Origin: Eubacterium sp.
GTDB taxonomy: Bacteria > Bacillota > Clostridia > Oscillospirales > Acutalibacteraceae
Length of the DNA stretch: 22,458 nt
NCBI GenBank assembly: GCA_024696725.1
Contig: JAILGO010000114.1
Coordinates: 1 to 22,458 of the forward strand
Direction: 5' to 3'
In this document: positions 1 to 7,865 of the stretch, in pieces
Position numbering within the stretch: the stretch's first letter is position 1
Layout of the letters: each line of letters opens with the position of its first letter
The notes under the pieces: generated by a model
The model's input: the letters and a program-made list of their open reading frames with translations, nothing else
Database searches by the model: none
What the model was told of the DNA's origin: nothing
Program-made: the position numbers and the translations under genes

Positions 1-3
1 CAT
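1..3 (-). CDS. rplO: 50S ribosomal protein L15, start codon only (partial)
   Basis: An ATG on the minus strand ends exactly at the window edge, preceded at good spacing by a Shine-Dalgarno-like GGGGAGG (12-18). It lies directly downstream of rpmD, where rplO follows in the conserved spc gene order. No coding sequence beyond the start codon is visible, so the identity rests only on gene order plus the ribosome binding site. Confidence 0.5.
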
Positions 4-18
4 AATAGCGTCCTCCCC

Positions 19-198
19 TTATTCTTCAATAATTGTTACAAGGTGAGTAATCTTTTTGATTTTACCCTGTGTCTGAGCGTTGTCAGGCTGAACGGTTGTA
101 TTACCGATTTTGCGTAAGCCGAGTGAGTGGGCTGTGGCAATTTGGTCTTTTTTGCAACCGATTAAGCTCTTTGTGAGCTTGATTTTTACATCTGCCAT
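19..198 (-). CDS. rpmD: 50S ribosomal protein L30
   Basis: Encodes 59 residues starting MADVKIKLTKSLIG and ending TIIEE, the usual size for bacterial L30, a small large-subunit protein. The conserved features are the KLTKSLIG-type N-terminus and the central LGLRKIGNTTVQPD segment. The start is set by a strong AGGAGG just upstream. It sits 13 nt downstream of rpsE and before rplO, as expected in the spc cluster. Identity is supported by both sequence and position. Confidence 0.95.
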   Translation of the reverse strand: MADVKIKLTKSLIGCKKDQIATAHSLGLRKIGNTTVQPDNAQTQGKIKKITHLVTIIEE

Positions 199-211
199 TT
201 CAAACCCCTCC

Positions 212-718
212 TTAACCTACGATTTCCTTAACGGTCTTGCCTCTTACAGCGGCTACCTCGTCAGCCGTTCTGAGCTGGCTGAGACCGTTGATTGTTGCGC
301 GAACAACATTGCAAGGATTGTTGGAACGGATTGCCTTAGTACGGATATCCTTAATACCTACCGTCTCAACAACGGCACGTACGGGTCCGCCGGCAATAAC
401 TCCGGTACCCTTTGGAGCAGGCATAAGGAGAACCTCACCTGCGCCGAACTTACCGGTAATCTCGTGAGGAATCGTTGTTCCTCTGAGTGAAACTCTGATT
501 ACGTTTTTCTTAGCATCTTCAATGCCCTTGCGGATAGCGTCCGGTACTTCGCCTGATTTGCCGATACCGAAGCCTACGAGTCCTGCGCCGTCACCTACAA
601 CTACGAGAGCTGAGAACTTAAAAATACGTCCGCCCTTTACAGTCTTAGATACACGGTTGATAGCAACAACTCTTTCTTCAAGTTCAATTGAGGATACGTC
701 AATCTTATTATTTACCAT
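212..718 (-). CDS. rpsE: 30S ribosomal protein S5
   Basis: Encodes 168 residues. S5 helps shape the mRNA entry region of the small subunit and affects decoding accuracy. The double-stranded RNA-binding-like N-terminal domain is visible around residues 10-75 ([20 protein letters not shown], then the [20 protein letters not shown] segment), followed by the C-terminal S5 domain with [17 protein letters not shown]. The frame stays open upstream to 772, but the start chosen is the ATG of MVNNKID: it follows a GGGAGA ribosome binding site, and the longer reading would run into the end of rplR. It lies 16 nt downstream of rplR. Confidence 0.97.
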   Translation of the reverse strand: MVNNKIDVSSIELEERVVAINRVSKTVKGGRIFKFSALVVVGDGAGLVGFGIGKSGEVPDAIRKGIEDAKKNVIRVSLRGTTIPHEITGKFGAGEVLLMPAPKGTGVIAGGPVRAVVETVGIKDIRTKAIRSNNPCNVVRATINGLSQLRTADEVAAVRGKTVKEIVG

Positions 719-734
719 AATATCTTCTCCCTTC

Positions 735-1094
735 TTAGAACTCGAGTCCGCCCTCGCGGGCACCCTCTGCAAGAGCAGCTACTCTTCCGTGGTAAAGATA
801 ACCGCCACGGTCAAATACGCATTCCTTAACGCCTTTGTCTGCTGCTCTTTCAGCTAATTTTTTACCTACAGCCTTAGCTGCTTCAACGTTTCCGCCGTAC
901 TCAGTAAACTCTTTCTCTACTGTAGACGCCTGGGCGATTGTTTCACCCTTAACGTCATCAATAAGCTGAGCATAGATGTTGCTGAGGGAGCGATATACAT
1001 TGAGTCTCGGACAATCAGCAGTACCGCTGATTTTACCGCGTACACGTACGTGACGCTTCTGTCTGGCTTTGTTTGAATCCTGTCTTGAAACCAT
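735..1094 (-). CDS. rplR: 50S ribosomal protein L18
   Basis: Encodes 119 residues, the normal length of bacterial L18, which binds 5S rRNA with L5 and L25-type proteins. The Lys/Arg-rich N-terminus ([18 protein letters not shown]) and the C-terminal [24 protein letters not shown] signature, broken here across residues 95-117, are diagnostic. A GGAGGG ribosome binding site precedes the ATG. It sits between rplF and rpsE with short gaps of 18 and 16 nt. Confidence 0.97.
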   Translation of the reverse strand: MVSRQDSNKARQKRHVRVRGKISGTADCPRLNVYRSLSNIYAQLIDDVKGETIAQASTVEKEFTEYGGNVEAAKAVGKKLAERAADKGVKECVFDRGGYLYHGRVAALAEGAREGGLEF

Positions 1095-1112
1095 AGTAAT
1101 TCATTCCCTCCT

Positions 1113-1655
1113 TTATTTCTTACCTGCTTTGCCTTCTTTACGGCGGATATGCTCATCAGCATATTTAATGCCCTTGCCCTTATACGGCTCGGGAGGTCTC
1201 TTCTCCCTTACCTGAGCTGCAAACTGACCAACCGCCTGCTTGTCGTAACCGCTGATTACGATAGCGTTTTGCGACGGGCATTCAATCTTAATTCCTTCAG
1301 GTGCTTTCATAATTACCTGATGTGAGTAACCGAGGTTCATCGTAAGCGTATCGCCCGATACCTGAACTCTGTAACCTACACCGTTAACCTCAAGCTTCTT
1401 TGAGAAACCTGTTGTAACACCTGTTACCATATTTGCGACAAGCGCTCTGTAGAGACCGTGCATTGCTCTGTGCTCCTTGTCGTCAGATGGTCTTGAAAAT
1501 GTAACCTCGCTGCCTTCGACACTAATTGTAATGTCCTTGTTAACTGCCTGTGTAAGAGTACCGTTCGGTCCCTTAACGGTAACAGTATTATTGTCGTCAA
1601 CCTTAAAGTCAACGCCGGCAGGAATTACGATAGGCTTTAAACCGATACGTGACAT
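1113..1655 (-). CDS. rplF: 50S ribosomal protein L6
   Basis: Encodes 180 residues, the family norm. L6 binds 23S rRNA near the factor-binding site. It begins MSRIGLKPIVIPAGVDF and has the two tandem L6 domains, with the conserved C-terminal RPPEPYKGKGIKYADE motif near residues 153-168 followed by a basic tail. It lies 15 nt downstream of rpsH, with an AGGAGG before the ATG. Confidence 0.98.
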   Translation of the reverse strand: MSRIGLKPIVIPAGVDFKVDDNNTVTVKGPNGTLTQAVNKDITISVEGSEVTFSRPSDDKEHRAMHGLYRALVANMVTGVTTGFSKKLEVNGVGYRVQVSGDTLTMNLGYSHQVIMKAPEGIKIECPSQNAIVISGYDKQAVGQFAAQVREKRPPEPYKGKGIKYADEHIRRKEGKAGKK

Positions 1656-1670
1656 CCTAACTGCACCTCC

Positions 1671-2069
1671 TTACCAAACGAATGCTAATACTTCGCCGCC
1701 AACATTAAGCTTGCGAGCTTCTCTGTCTGTCATTATACCTTTTGAGGTAGATACGATAGCGATACCGAGTCCCTTCATTACCTTCGGCATATCCTCTACA
1801 CTGCTGTAGATTCTGAGACCGGGCTTTGAAACTCTTCTGAGACCGGTGATAACCTGGCTCTTGTTCTCGCCGTACTTAAGCGTTACACGGATAACGCCCT
1901 GCTTATCGTCCTCAATAACTTTATATGATGCGATATAACCTTCATCAAGAAGAATCTGAGCGATTGCCTTCTTCATATTTGATGCAGGAATATCTACTAT
2001 TTCGTGCTTTGCTGAATTAGCGTTACGAATTCTTGTAAGCATATCAGCAATAGGGTCTGTAATATGCAT
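1671..2069 (-). CDS. rpsH: 30S ribosomal protein S8
   Basis: Encodes 132 residues. S8 binds the central domain of 16S rRNA and is the spc-operon translational repressor in Enterobacteria; that role is not established in Firmicutes. It starts [17 protein letters not shown], a textbook S8 N-terminus, and ends with the [20 protein letters not shown] motif. A GGAGGAAATATCA ribosome binding site precedes the ATG. The 38-nt gap to rpsZ shows no obvious structure. Confidence 0.98.
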   Translation of the reverse strand: MHITDPIADMLTRIRNANSAKHEIVDIPASNMKKAIAQILLDEGYIASYKVIEDDKQGVIRVTLKYGENKSQVITGLRRVSKPGLRIYSSVEDMPKVMKGLGIAIVSTSKGIMTDREARKLNVGGEVLAFVW

Positions 2070-2107
2070 TGATATTTCCTCCTTATAAATTTAGCAATTC
2101 TCAGTTC

Positions 2108-2293
2108 TTACCAAGATGATTTCTTTACTCCGGGAATCTCGCCCTTATGAGCAAGCTCTCTGAAGCAGATACGGCATACACCATACTTACGAAGATATGC
2201 ATGAGGTCTACCGCAAATCTTACATCTGTTATATGCTCTTGTTGAATACTTAGCAGGTCTTTTCTGCTTAACCTTCATAGATGTTTTAGCCAC
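2108..2293 (-). CDS. rpsZ: 30S ribosomal protein S14, zinc-binding type Z
   Basis: Encodes 61 residues, the short zinc-dependent S14 class. All four zinc ligands are present as two CxxC pairs, C24/C27 and C40/C43, flanking HAYLRKYG. It starts at a GTG codon (2291-2293) after a strong AGGAGGG site. It replaces the roughly 90-100-residue zinc-free S14 at the same place in the cluster. Any zinc-independent paralog would have to lie outside the window. Confidence 0.97.
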   Translation of the reverse strand: MAKTSMKVKQKRPAKYSTRAYNRCKICGRPHAYLRKYGVCRICFRELAHKGEIPGVKKSSW

Positions 2294-2305
2294 GATATTC
2301 CCTCC

Positions 2306-2848
2306 TTACTCTGCGAACGGAGCGCCGAGGAGCTTTAAGAGCTCTCTTGCCTCTTCGTCGGTATTTGCGGTAGTTACCATAATGATATCCATACCGCGAA
2401 CCTTATCAATCTTATCGTAATCGATTTCAGGGAAAATCAACTGTTCCTTAACGCCCATAGCATAGTTGCCTCTGCCGTCGAAGGAATTCGGATTAATACC
2501 TCTGAAGTCACGAACTCTTGGAAGTGCGAGATTGTAGAATCTGTCGAGGAATTCATACATCTTGTCACCGCGGAGAGTTACTTTAACGCCGATAGGCATA
2601 CCCTCACGGAGTTTAAAGTTAGCTACCGACTTCTTAGCGCGGCAAACGATAGGCTTCTGACCTGCGATTTGCGCTACGTCGGCAACGATTGCGTCGATTA
2701 CCTTTGTGTTTTCACGAGCTTCGCCTGCGCCAACGTTGATAACAATCTTGTCAAGCTTCGGGATTTGCATAACAGATTTGTACTCAAACTTTTTCATAAG
2801 AGCAGGAGCAACTTCGTTTTTATAAACTTCTTTTAATCTTGCTGCCAT
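2306..2848 (-). CDS. rplE: 50S ribosomal protein L5
   Basis: Encodes 180 residues, normal for L5, a 5S rRNA-binding protein of the central protuberance. Conserved blocks include [14 protein letters not shown] near residues 31-44, the [17 protein letters not shown] segment, and the [20 protein letters not shown] segment near residues 123-143. It lies 18 nt downstream of rplX and 12 nt before rpsZ. Confidence 0.98.
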   Translation of the reverse strand: MAARLKEVYKNEVAPALMKKFEYKSVMQIPKLDKIVINVGAGEARENTKVIDAIVADVAQIAGQKPIVCRAKKSVANFKLREGMPIGVKVTLRGDKMYEFLDRFYNLALPRVRDFRGINPNSFDGRGNYAMGVKEQLIFPEIDYDKIDKVRGMDIIMVTTANTDEEARELLKLLGAPFAE

Positions 2849-2866
2849 TTGTTATGTTCTCCCTTC

Positions 2867-3172
2867 TTAAAACTCGTGTCCGCATTTCTTACAAACGCGG
2901 AGTCCGCCCTTTTTGTGACCTACGCGAACAGCCTCGGAGCACTTCGGGCATACTAACTGAACCTTAGAAGCGTACATAGCCGACTCAACCTCTACAAGAC
3001 CGCCCGTTTCGCCCATTCTATGCGGCTTAACGTGCTTTGTAACAACCTGAGCGCCCTTAACGATAACCTTGTTCTCCTTAGGGCTTACGGCAATTACTTC
3101 GCCTCTTACGCCTTTTGACTTACCGGATAATACCTGAACGGTATCGCCGGTCTTTACAAACATTTTACTCAT
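2867..3172 (-). CDS. rplX: 50S ribosomal protein L24
   Basis: Encodes 101 residues. L24 is an assembly-initiator protein of the large subunit. The N-terminal KOW-type segment is seen in VKTGDTVQVLSGKSKGVRGE. The C-terminal half carries a complete C4 zinc-ribbon-like set, CPKC at residues 75-78 and CKKC at 94-97; that it binds zinc is inference. The first ATG is preferred because GGAGGTGCGCT precedes it at good spacing, although a second ATG follows three codons later. Confidence 0.97.
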   Translation of the reverse strand: MSKMFVKTGDTVQVLSGKSKGVRGEVIAVSPKENKVIVKGAQVVTKHVKPHRMGETGGLVEVESAMYASKVQLVCPKCSEAVRVGHKKGGLRVCKKCGHEF

Positions 3173-3184
3173 AGCGCACCTCCA

Positions 3185-3553
3185 TTAAAGTACTTCCGGA
3201 GCGAGAGAGAGAATCTTCATATAGTCCTTTTCACGAAGCTCTCTTGCTACGGGTCCAAAAATACGGGTGCCTCGCGGGGTTTTATCCTCACGAATAATTA
3301 CGGCAGCATTCTCGTCGAAACGGATATACTGTCCATCATCACGACGTACACCTTTAGTTGTACGAACGATGACTGCATTAACAACTTCACCTTTCTTAAC
3401 TACGCCGCCCGGTGCTGCTTTCTTAACAGTTGCGATAATTACATCGCCGATATTTGCATATCTTCTGCCTGAACCGCCGGGAACACGGATGCAAAGAAGC
3501 TCTTTTGCGCCGGTATTGTCAGCGACTTTAAGACGACTTTCCTGTTGTATCAC
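3185..3553 (-). CDS. rplN: 50S ribosomal protein L14
   Basis: Encodes 122 residues, exactly the family length, when started at the GTG at 3551-3553, which reads as the conserved [19 protein letters not shown]. The frame is open to 3586, but the extra 11 residues are not L14-like and the AGGAGG (3562-3567) lies 8 nt before the GTG. L14 sits at the subunit interface. This is the first gene of the spc half of the cluster and is separated from rpsQ by an unusually long structured spacer. Confidence 0.97.
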   Translation of the reverse strand: MIQQESRLKVADNTGAKELLCIRVPGGSGRRYANIGDVIIATVKKAAPGGVVKKGEVVNAVIVRTTKGVRRDDGQYIRFDENAAVIIREDKTPRGTRIFGPVARELREKDYMKILSLAPEVL

Positions 3554-3722
3554 AGTGTTTTCCTCCTTCGTACTGCAAAATAACACTTTGCGTTTTTGCA
3601 GTTATTATTTTCAATATGACTAAATTAATTAGTACCTGTTTTGTCGGCTGCAGGACGGCGAACCGTCCTATATACAATGTATATAATATACAGCCGTGAT
3701 TAAAAGCCTACAATCGTAATGA
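3554..3722 (-). promoter_or_regulatory. Structured 169-nt rpsQ-rplN spacer, candidate cis-regulatory RNA
   Basis: Read as minus-strand RNA, this spacer can form a three-way junction. The closing helix pairs 3689-3696 with 3645-3652 (8 bp, one G-U). The second arm pairs 3679-3685 with 3669-3675 (7 bp, 3-nt loop). The third arm pairs 3663-3668 with 3653-3658 (GGACGG/CCGTCC) around a TTCG tetraloop. A small hairpin (3619-3633) follows, then a 9-bp helix (3594-3602 with 3572-3580, ACTGCAAAA/TTTTGCAGT) ending 4 nt before the rplN Shine-Dalgarno. The pairings are seen directly. A regulatory role, for example ribosomal-protein autoregulation at the S10/spc boundary, is inference. Confidence 0.55.
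3682..3715 (-). promoter_or_regulatory. Weak possible promoter before rplN
   Basis: On the minus strand, TTGTAG is followed after 17 nt by TATATT, giving 3/6 and 5/6 matches to the sigma-A hexamers. A transcript starting here would begin inside the downstream three-way junction and lose its closing helix. The -35 is poor and the region is AT-rich, so this may be chance. Readthrough from the S10 promoter is enough to explain expression. Confidence 0.2.
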
Positions 3723-3977
3723 TTATTTAGCCTTTTCTACGATTTTAACAACGCGCCAGTTCTTATCTTTGGAAAGCTTACGGGTTTCCATAATCTGAAC
3801 CTTATCGCCGAGCGAGCATTCGTTGTTCTCATCGTGTGCTTTGTACTTAACGGTCTTGTTTACAATCTTATTGTAAAGCGGGTGCTTAACTCTGTCGCGG
3901 ATTGTAACAACGACTGTCTTGTCCATCTTATCGGATGTAACGATACCGATTTTTGTTTTTCTGAGGTTTCTTTCCAT
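3723..3977 (-). CDS. rpsQ: 30S ribosomal protein S17
   Basis: Encodes 84 residues, standard for S17, a primary 16S rRNA-binding protein with an OB fold. Conserved segments are the [20 protein letters not shown]-terminus and the [21 protein letters not shown]-terminal block. It is the last gene of the S10 half of the cluster, 15 nt downstream of rpmC. Its stop is followed by the long structured spacer before rplN. Confidence 0.98.
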   Translation of the reverse strand: MERNLRKTKIGIVTSDKMDKTVVVTIRDRVKHPLYNKIVNKTVKYKAHDENNECSLGDKVQIMETRKLSKDKNWRVVKIVEKAK

Positions 3978-3992
3978 TATCAGTTACCTCCT

Positions 3993-4196
3993 TTACGAAT
4001 TTGCATTTTCAAGCTCGATAGCTCTCTCAACCGTCTTGATGCGAGCGATATCTTTCTTGACTGCCTTAATTCTCATAGGGTTCTCGAGCTGATTGATAGC
4101 CTGCTGAAAATGGAGATTGAAAAGCTCTTCCTTAAGCTCTGCAAGCTTCTTCGCTCTCTGCTCTGCAGAAAGTTCTCTTATTTCCTGTGCTTTCAT
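3993..4196 (-). CDS. rpmC: 50S ribosomal protein L29
   Basis: Encodes 67 residues, normal for L29, a helical hairpin protein near the peptide exit tunnel that helps dock nascent-chain factors. It starts [13 protein letters not shown] and contains [20 protein letters not shown], the L29 signature region. Its ATG shares one base with the rplP stop codon (TAATG), so the two genes are probably translationally coupled. Confidence 0.97.
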   Translation of the reverse strand: MKAQEIRELSAEQRAKKLAELKEELFNLHFQQAINQLENPMRIKAVKKDIARIKTVERAIELENANS

Positions 4197-4621
4197 TACT
4201 GCTCGCCTCCCTCTTCTTCTCTTTTAACAAACTTACATTTAACAGGAAGCTTGTTAGCTGCAAGACGCATAGCCTCACGGGCTATATCCTCGGTAACTCC
4301 GTTGAGCTCGAACATAACTCTGCCCGGCTTAACTACTGCTACCCAGTAGTCAACGTTACCTTTACCTTTACCCATACGGGTATCGGCAGGTCTTGCGGTA
4401 ATCGGCTTGTCAGGGAAAATCTTAATCCATACCTGACCGCCGCGCTTTGTGTAACGTGTCATAGCAATACGGGCTGCTTCAATCTGAGCTGCGGTAATCC
4501 ATGCAGGCTCTGTAGTTGCAAGACCGTAATCGCCGTAAGTAACCTTATTGCCTCTTGAAGCTGCACCGGTCATACGGCCTCTGTGCTGCTTTCTGTGCTT
4601 AACGCGCTTAGGTAAGAGCAT
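4196..4621 (-). CDS. rplP: 50S ribosomal protein L16
   Basis: Encodes 141 residues, the usual size. L16 lies near the A-site tRNA elbow and is important for peptidyl-transferase centre maturation. It starts [19 protein letters not shown], with the conserved [19 protein letters not shown] block in the second half. Both ends overlap neighbours by one base in TAATG junctions, with rpsC upstream and rpmC downstream. The C-terminus is acidic (REEEGGEQ). Confidence 0.98.
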   Translation of the reverse strand: MLLPKRVKHRKQHRGRMTGAASRGNKVTYGDYGLATTEPAWITAAQIEAARIAMTRYTKRGGQVWIKIFPDKPITARPADTRMGKGKGNVDYWVAVVKPGRVMFELNGVTEDIAREAMRLAANKLPVKCKFVKREEEGGEQ

Positions 4622-5328
4622 TACTTATTTCCCCCTTCCCTGCGATGATTGTTGTTTCTTCTGTTATTTCTTCTGTTGCTGTTGCGTGATTCGCGGAGAA
4701 CCTCGCCCTGATAAATCCAGACCTTGATACCGATTCTGCCGTAAGTTGTAGCAGCCTCTGCAGTACCGTAATCTATATCGGCACGGATTGTCTGAAGCGG
4801 AATTGTACCTTCCTTATAGGTTTCGCTTCTTGCGATTTCGGCGCCGCCGATTCTTCCCGATACCATAATCTTGATACCGCGAGCGCCGAGTCTCATTGTA
4901 TTTCTGATTGCGCCCTTAACAGCTCTTCTGAAAGCTACACGTCTTTCAAGCTGCTGAGCGATTGACTGAGCAACGAGAGTAGCGTTAAGGTCGGGCTGCT
5001 TAATCTCAACGATGTTGATGAAAACCTCGTTGGGCTGCTTGCCGAGCTTCTTAGCGCAAGTTTCCTTGAGCTTTTCAATCTCCGTGCCGCCCTTACCGAT
5101 AACCATACCGGGCTTTGCGCAGTGGATATTGATTCTTACTCTCTTAGCGTCTCTTTCAATTTCAATCTTAGGAACACCTGCGCCGTAAAGTGACTTAAGA
5201 AGATAATTTCTGAGCTTATAATCATCATAAAGCGTATCAGCGAAGTCACCCTTCTTAGCATACCAGCGGGAGTCCCAGTTTTTGATAATACCGATTCTTA
5301 AACCGGTCGGATTACATTTCTGTCCCAT
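4621..5328 (-). CDS. rpsC: 30S ribosomal protein S3
   Basis: Encodes 235 residues. S3 forms part of the mRNA entry tunnel. The N-terminal region starts [20 protein letters not shown], a KH domain shows the [14 protein letters not shown] loop near residues 74-87, and the C-terminal S3 domain includes the [21 protein letters not shown] region. After the domain ends near residue 213 there is a tail of Asn/Arg repeats ([14 protein letters not shown]) coded by 12-nt DNA repeats. The stop codon overlaps the rplP start. Confidence 0.98.
   Translation of the reverse strand: MGQKCNPTGLRIGIIKNWDSRWYAKKGDFADTLYDDYKLRNYLLKSLYGAGVPKIEIERDAKRVRINIHCAKPGMVIGKGGTEIEKLKETCAKKLGKQPNEVFINIVEIKQPDLNATLVAQSIAQQLERRVAFRRAVKGAIRNTMRLGARGIKIMVSGRIGGAEIARSETYKEGTIPLQTIRADIDYGTAEAATTYGRIGIKVWIYQGEVLRESRNSNRRNNRRNNNHRREGGNK
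4650..4685 (-). repeat. 12-nt tandem repeat in the 3' end of rpsC
   Basis: On the plus strand TGTTGTTTCTTC (4650-4661) is followed directly by TGTTATTTCTTC (4662-4673) and a degenerate third unit TGTTGCTGTTGC (4674-4685). In frame these code for the Arg-Arg-Asn-Asn repeats of the S3 tail, which points to microsatellite-like expansion of the C-terminus. Confidence 0.75.
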
Positions 5329-5345
5329 TTAACTTTCCTCCTCGC

Positions 5346-5684
5346 TTAGTCTTCCATCTCTCTGAGAACGAGAGTGATGTGTGATGTTCTTTTGTTAATT
5401 CTGTAAGCTCTGCCCTGTGCTCTCGGCTGAATTCTCTTAAGAATCGGACCGGGTGCCACGTGAGCGTAAGCTACGTATAACTTAGTTACGTCCATATTGT
5501 TATTATTCTCAGCGTTTGCCATAGCTGACTTGAGTACCTTAGCGATGGGCTCGCAGGCAGCTTTCGGCGTGTACTGAAGAATTGCCATTGCCTTGTCCGC
5601 AGGCTGATTTCTGATAAGGTCGAGAACTATCTGAACCTTTCTGGGAGAAATACGAACGTATGTTGCTTTAGCTTTTGCTTCCAT
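5346..5684 (-). CDS. rplV: 50S ribosomal protein L22
   Basis: Encodes 112 residues. L22 lines the exit tunnel and is a site of macrolide-resistance changes in other bacteria. It contains the L22 blocks [17 protein letters not shown] near residues 9-25 and a C-terminal beta-hairpin region with [19 protein letters not shown]. Two in-frame ATGs lie six bases apart. The second is preferred because the AAGGAG site is only 3 nt from the first but 9 nt from the second; the alternative start at 5690 adds Met-Ile. Confidence 0.96.
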   Translation of the reverse strand: MEAKAKATYVRISPRKVQIVLDLIRNQPADKAMAILQYTPKAACEPIAKVLKSAMANAENNNNMDVTKLYVAYAHVAPGPILKRIQPRAQGRAYRINKRTSHITLVLREMED

Positions 5685-5703
5685 TATCATATTCTCCTTT
5701 CAA

Positions 5704-5976
5704 TTATTTACCTGTCTTAGAGCCGGAATGGCCTCTGAAGGTTCTTGTCGGCGCGAATTCGCCGAGCTTATGTCCAACCATATCCTCCGTAACGTATACG
5801 GGAACATGCTTTCTTCCGTCGTGAACAGCAAAGGTGTGACCAACGAACTGGGGGAAGATTGTTGAACTTCTTGACCATGTTTTTATTACTTGCTTGTCGC
5901 CCTTCTCGTTGAGAGCCTCAACCTTCTTCATAAGGCTTGCTTCTACAAAAGGACCTTTTTTGGTACTTCTACTCAT
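5704..5976 (-). CDS. rpsS: 30S ribosomal protein S19
   Basis: Encodes 90 residues, normal for S19, which sits in the small-subunit head near the A-site finger and pairs with S13. It begins [20 protein letters not shown] and contains [18 protein letters not shown] and the C-terminal [13 protein letters not shown], all S19 signatures. It lies 19 nt downstream of rplB and 19 nt before rplV. Confidence 0.98.
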   Translation of the reverse strand: MSRSTKKGPFVEASLMKKVEALNEKGDKQVIKTWSRSSTIFPQFVGHTFAVHDGRKHVPVYVTEDMVGHKLGEFAPTRTFRGHSGSKTGK

Positions 5977-5995
5977 TTAATCTTCTCCTTTCCGT

Positions 5996-6829
5996 TTATT
6001 TGCCGTTTCTGCGGCGAACAATCATATTGTTAGACGCCTTCTTCTTAGAACGTGTCTTATAACCGAGTGCAGGCTTGCCCCAAGGTGTGCACGGACCGGG
6101 ACGTCCGATAGGCGACTTACCTTCACCACCGCCGTGGGGGTGGTCATTCGGGTTCATAACAGAACCGCGGACAGTAGGTCTCCAACCCATGTTGCGTTTT
6201 CTTCCCGCCTTACCGATTTTAACGTTAGCGTGTTCGGAATTACCTACAACGCCTACCGTTGCAATACATTCCTTAGGTACGTTTCTGAGCTCGCCCGAGG
6301 GGAGACGGAGAAGCGCATAAGGTCCTTCGAGAGCCATAAGCTGAGCGCTGTTACCGGCTGAACGCGCAAGCTGAGCGCCTCTGCCGGGATAAAGCTCTAC
6401 GTTATGAACGATAGTACCTACGGGCATATTCTCGAGAGGAAGCGCGTTACCTGTAACGATATCAACCTCTTTACCGGAGATAACCGTATCGCCTACTGCA
6501 AGTCCCTCGGGAGCGATGATGTAATTCTTTACACCGTCCTCGTACTGAATGAGAGCGATATGAGCCGAACGGTTCGGGTCATATTCGATAGTCAATACTG
6601 TTGCGGGTACATCGAACTTATTTCTCTTAAAGTCGATTACACGGTACTTTCTTCTGTTTCCGCCACCGCGGTGACGAACTGTGATTCTTCCGTAAGAATT
6701 GCGGCCTGATTTTTTGTTAAGAGGCTCGAGGAGCGACTTTTCAGGAGCAACCTTTGATAAAGAAGAATAATCGATTACCGACATTCCGCGTCTGCCGGGA
6801 GTAGTCGGCTTATAAAATCTTACTGCCAT
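5996..6829 (-). CDS. rplB: 50S ribosomal protein L2
   Basis: Encodes 277 residues, the family length. L2 is needed for subunit association and peptidyl transfer. It starts [18 protein letters not shown] and carries the SH3/OB-type RNA-binding core. The conserved [18 protein letters not shown] loop near the C-terminus includes the histidine implicated in peptidyl-transferase function. The frame extends to 6880, but the ATG at 6829 is chosen because AAGGAGA precedes it and the protein matches the family from there. The gap to rplW is unusually long. Confidence 0.98.
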   Translation of the reverse strand: MAVRFYKPTTPGRRGMSVIDYSSLSKVAPEKSLLEPLNKKSGRNSYGRITVRHRGGGNRRKYRVIDFKRNKFDVPATVLTIEYDPNRSAHIALIQYEDGVKNYIIAPEGLAVGDTVISGKEVDIVTGNALPLENMPVGTIVHNVELYPGRGAQLARSAGNSAQLMALEGPYALLRLPSGELRNVPKECIATVGVVGNSEHANVKIGKAGRKRNMGWRPTVRGSVMNPNDHPHGGGEGKSPIGRPGPCTPWGKPALGYKTRSKKKASNNMIVRRRNGK

Positions 6830-6928
6830 TATAATTCTCCTTGTCTGCGGATAACTTTGCGAAGGGATGGCACCCTTCATACCTCATCGTCCGCCGAATT
6901 TTGTTGCTAATCTGTATTAATACAGTTG
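6830..6928 (-). promoter_or_regulatory. Structured 99-nt rplW-rplB spacer
   Basis: The minus-strand RNA has two elements. The first is a perfect 14-base palindrome CTGTATTAATACAG (6912-6925) three bases after the rplW stop, which can fold as 5 bp with a TTAA loop. The second is a nested structure closing GCGGA (6890-6894) on TCCGC (6847-6851), with an inner GAAGGG (6873-6878)/CCCTTC (6861-6866) hairpin and 6-nt loop. No promoter or reading frame was recognised. Function is unknown. Confidence 0.4.
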
Positions 6929-7225
6929 TTAAATCATTTCTGCGAAGAATTCAATTTCCTTTGAATCCTCGGTAAGAGTAACGATAGCCTTCTTCCATGA
7001 GGGAGTATAACCTACGTTATAACCCTGACGGCGCTTTCTTCCTCTTACGTGCATTGTGTTTACCTTGGCAACCTTTGTGCCCGGGAAGGCTTCCTCAACA
7101 GCCTTTGCGATTTCAATCTTATTGGCTGTCTTAGCTACCTTAAAGGTATACTTCTTAACCATAATGCCCATCATCGACTCTTCGGTAACGATTGGCTTAA
7201 GGATAATATCCTGAGCTGCTTTCAT
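6929..7225 (-). CDS. rplW: 50S ribosomal protein L23
   Basis: Encodes 98 residues, normal for L23, which sits at the tunnel exit and docks trigger factor and SRP. The N-terminus DIILKPIVTEESM and the C-terminal KRRQGYNVGYTPSWKKAIVTL region are family hallmarks. Its ATG overlaps the rplD stop by one base (TAATG), implying translational coupling to L4. Confidence 0.98.
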   Translation of the reverse strand: MKAAQDIILKPIVTEESMMGIMVKKYTFKVAKTANKIEIAKAVEEAFPGTKVAKVNTMHVRGRKRRQGYNVGYTPSWKKAIVTLTEDSKEIEFFAEMI

Positions 7226-7848
7226 TATGCGTATACCTCCTCGATTTTCTTAGCCGCGTCCTTAAGAACGATAAAGCTGTCGCAATTAAGAATGTCGTAA
7301 ACATTAAGAGTATTTACGGTTGCAACCTTTACGCCCTCAATATTGCGTGCGCTCTTATAAATAACCTCGACAGCATTTTCAGTTACGATAAGCGACTTCT
7401 TTGCTGCGCCGAGCTTAGAGAGCATTGTTACGATTGACTTTGTCTTGATAGCCTCAAGCTCAATCTTGTTGATTACGAACATTTCGTTCATGGCAACCTT
7501 AGTTGAAAGAGCGGACTTCATAGCGAGTCTCTTAACCTTCTTATTAAGGCTAACCTTATATTTTCTCGGCTTCGGGCCGAGTGCGATTCCGCCGTGCGTC
7601 CACTGAGGACTTCTGGTTGAACCCTGACGGGCACGGCCTGTACCCTTCTGTCTCCAAGGCTTCTTACCGCCGCCGCTTACTTCCGAACGAGTGAGGGTTG
7701 ACTGTGTGCCCTGGCGCTGTGCTGCAAGATAGCTTACAACAGCGAGATGCATTGCGTTTTCGTTGGGAACGATTCCGTAAACCGAATCCGCAAGTTCTAA
7801 TTTAGAAGTTTTTCTTCCTTCCTGGCTGTATACCTGAACCTGTGCCAT
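7225..7848 (-). CDS. rplD: 50S ribosomal protein L4
   Basis: Encodes 207 residues. L4 contributes a long loop to the exit tunnel and in gamma-proteobacteria represses the S10 operon by binding its leader; whether that holds here is unknown. The conserved loop includes GGGKKPWRQKGTGRARQGS and RSPQWTHGGIALGPKPR near residues 60-95. It lies 17 nt after rplC with a GGAGAGAAGG ribosome binding site. It matters here because the operon has a long structured leader. Confidence 0.97.
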   Translation of the reverse strand: MAQVQVYSQEGRKTSKLELADSVYGIVPNENAMHLAVVSYLAAQRQGTQSTLTRSEVSGGGKKPWRQKGTGRARQGSTRSPQWTHGGIALGPKPRKYKVSLNKKVKRLAMKSALSTKVAMNEMFVINKIELEAIKTKSIVTMLSKLGAAKKSLIVTENAVEVIYKSARNIEGVKVATVNTLNVYDILNCDSFIVLKDAAKKIEEVYA

Positions 7849-7865
7849 TTCCTTCTCTCCTTTCG

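Noticed and set aside
719..772. N-terminal extension of S5
   Set aside because: It would overlap the 3' end of rplR. The ATG at 718 has its own ribosome binding site and gives the normal S5 length.
4187..4558. Plus-strand frames opposite ribosomal-protein genes, such as Cys- and Leu-rich ones opposite rplP and rpmC
   Set aside because: They are antisense shadows of strongly supported genes, with biased composition and no recognisable domain.
6830..6880. N-terminal extension of L2
   Set aside because: The family N-terminus [15 protein letters not shown] begins at 6829 after AAGGAGA. The extra 17 codons overlap the spacer hairpin and have no homology that I recognise.
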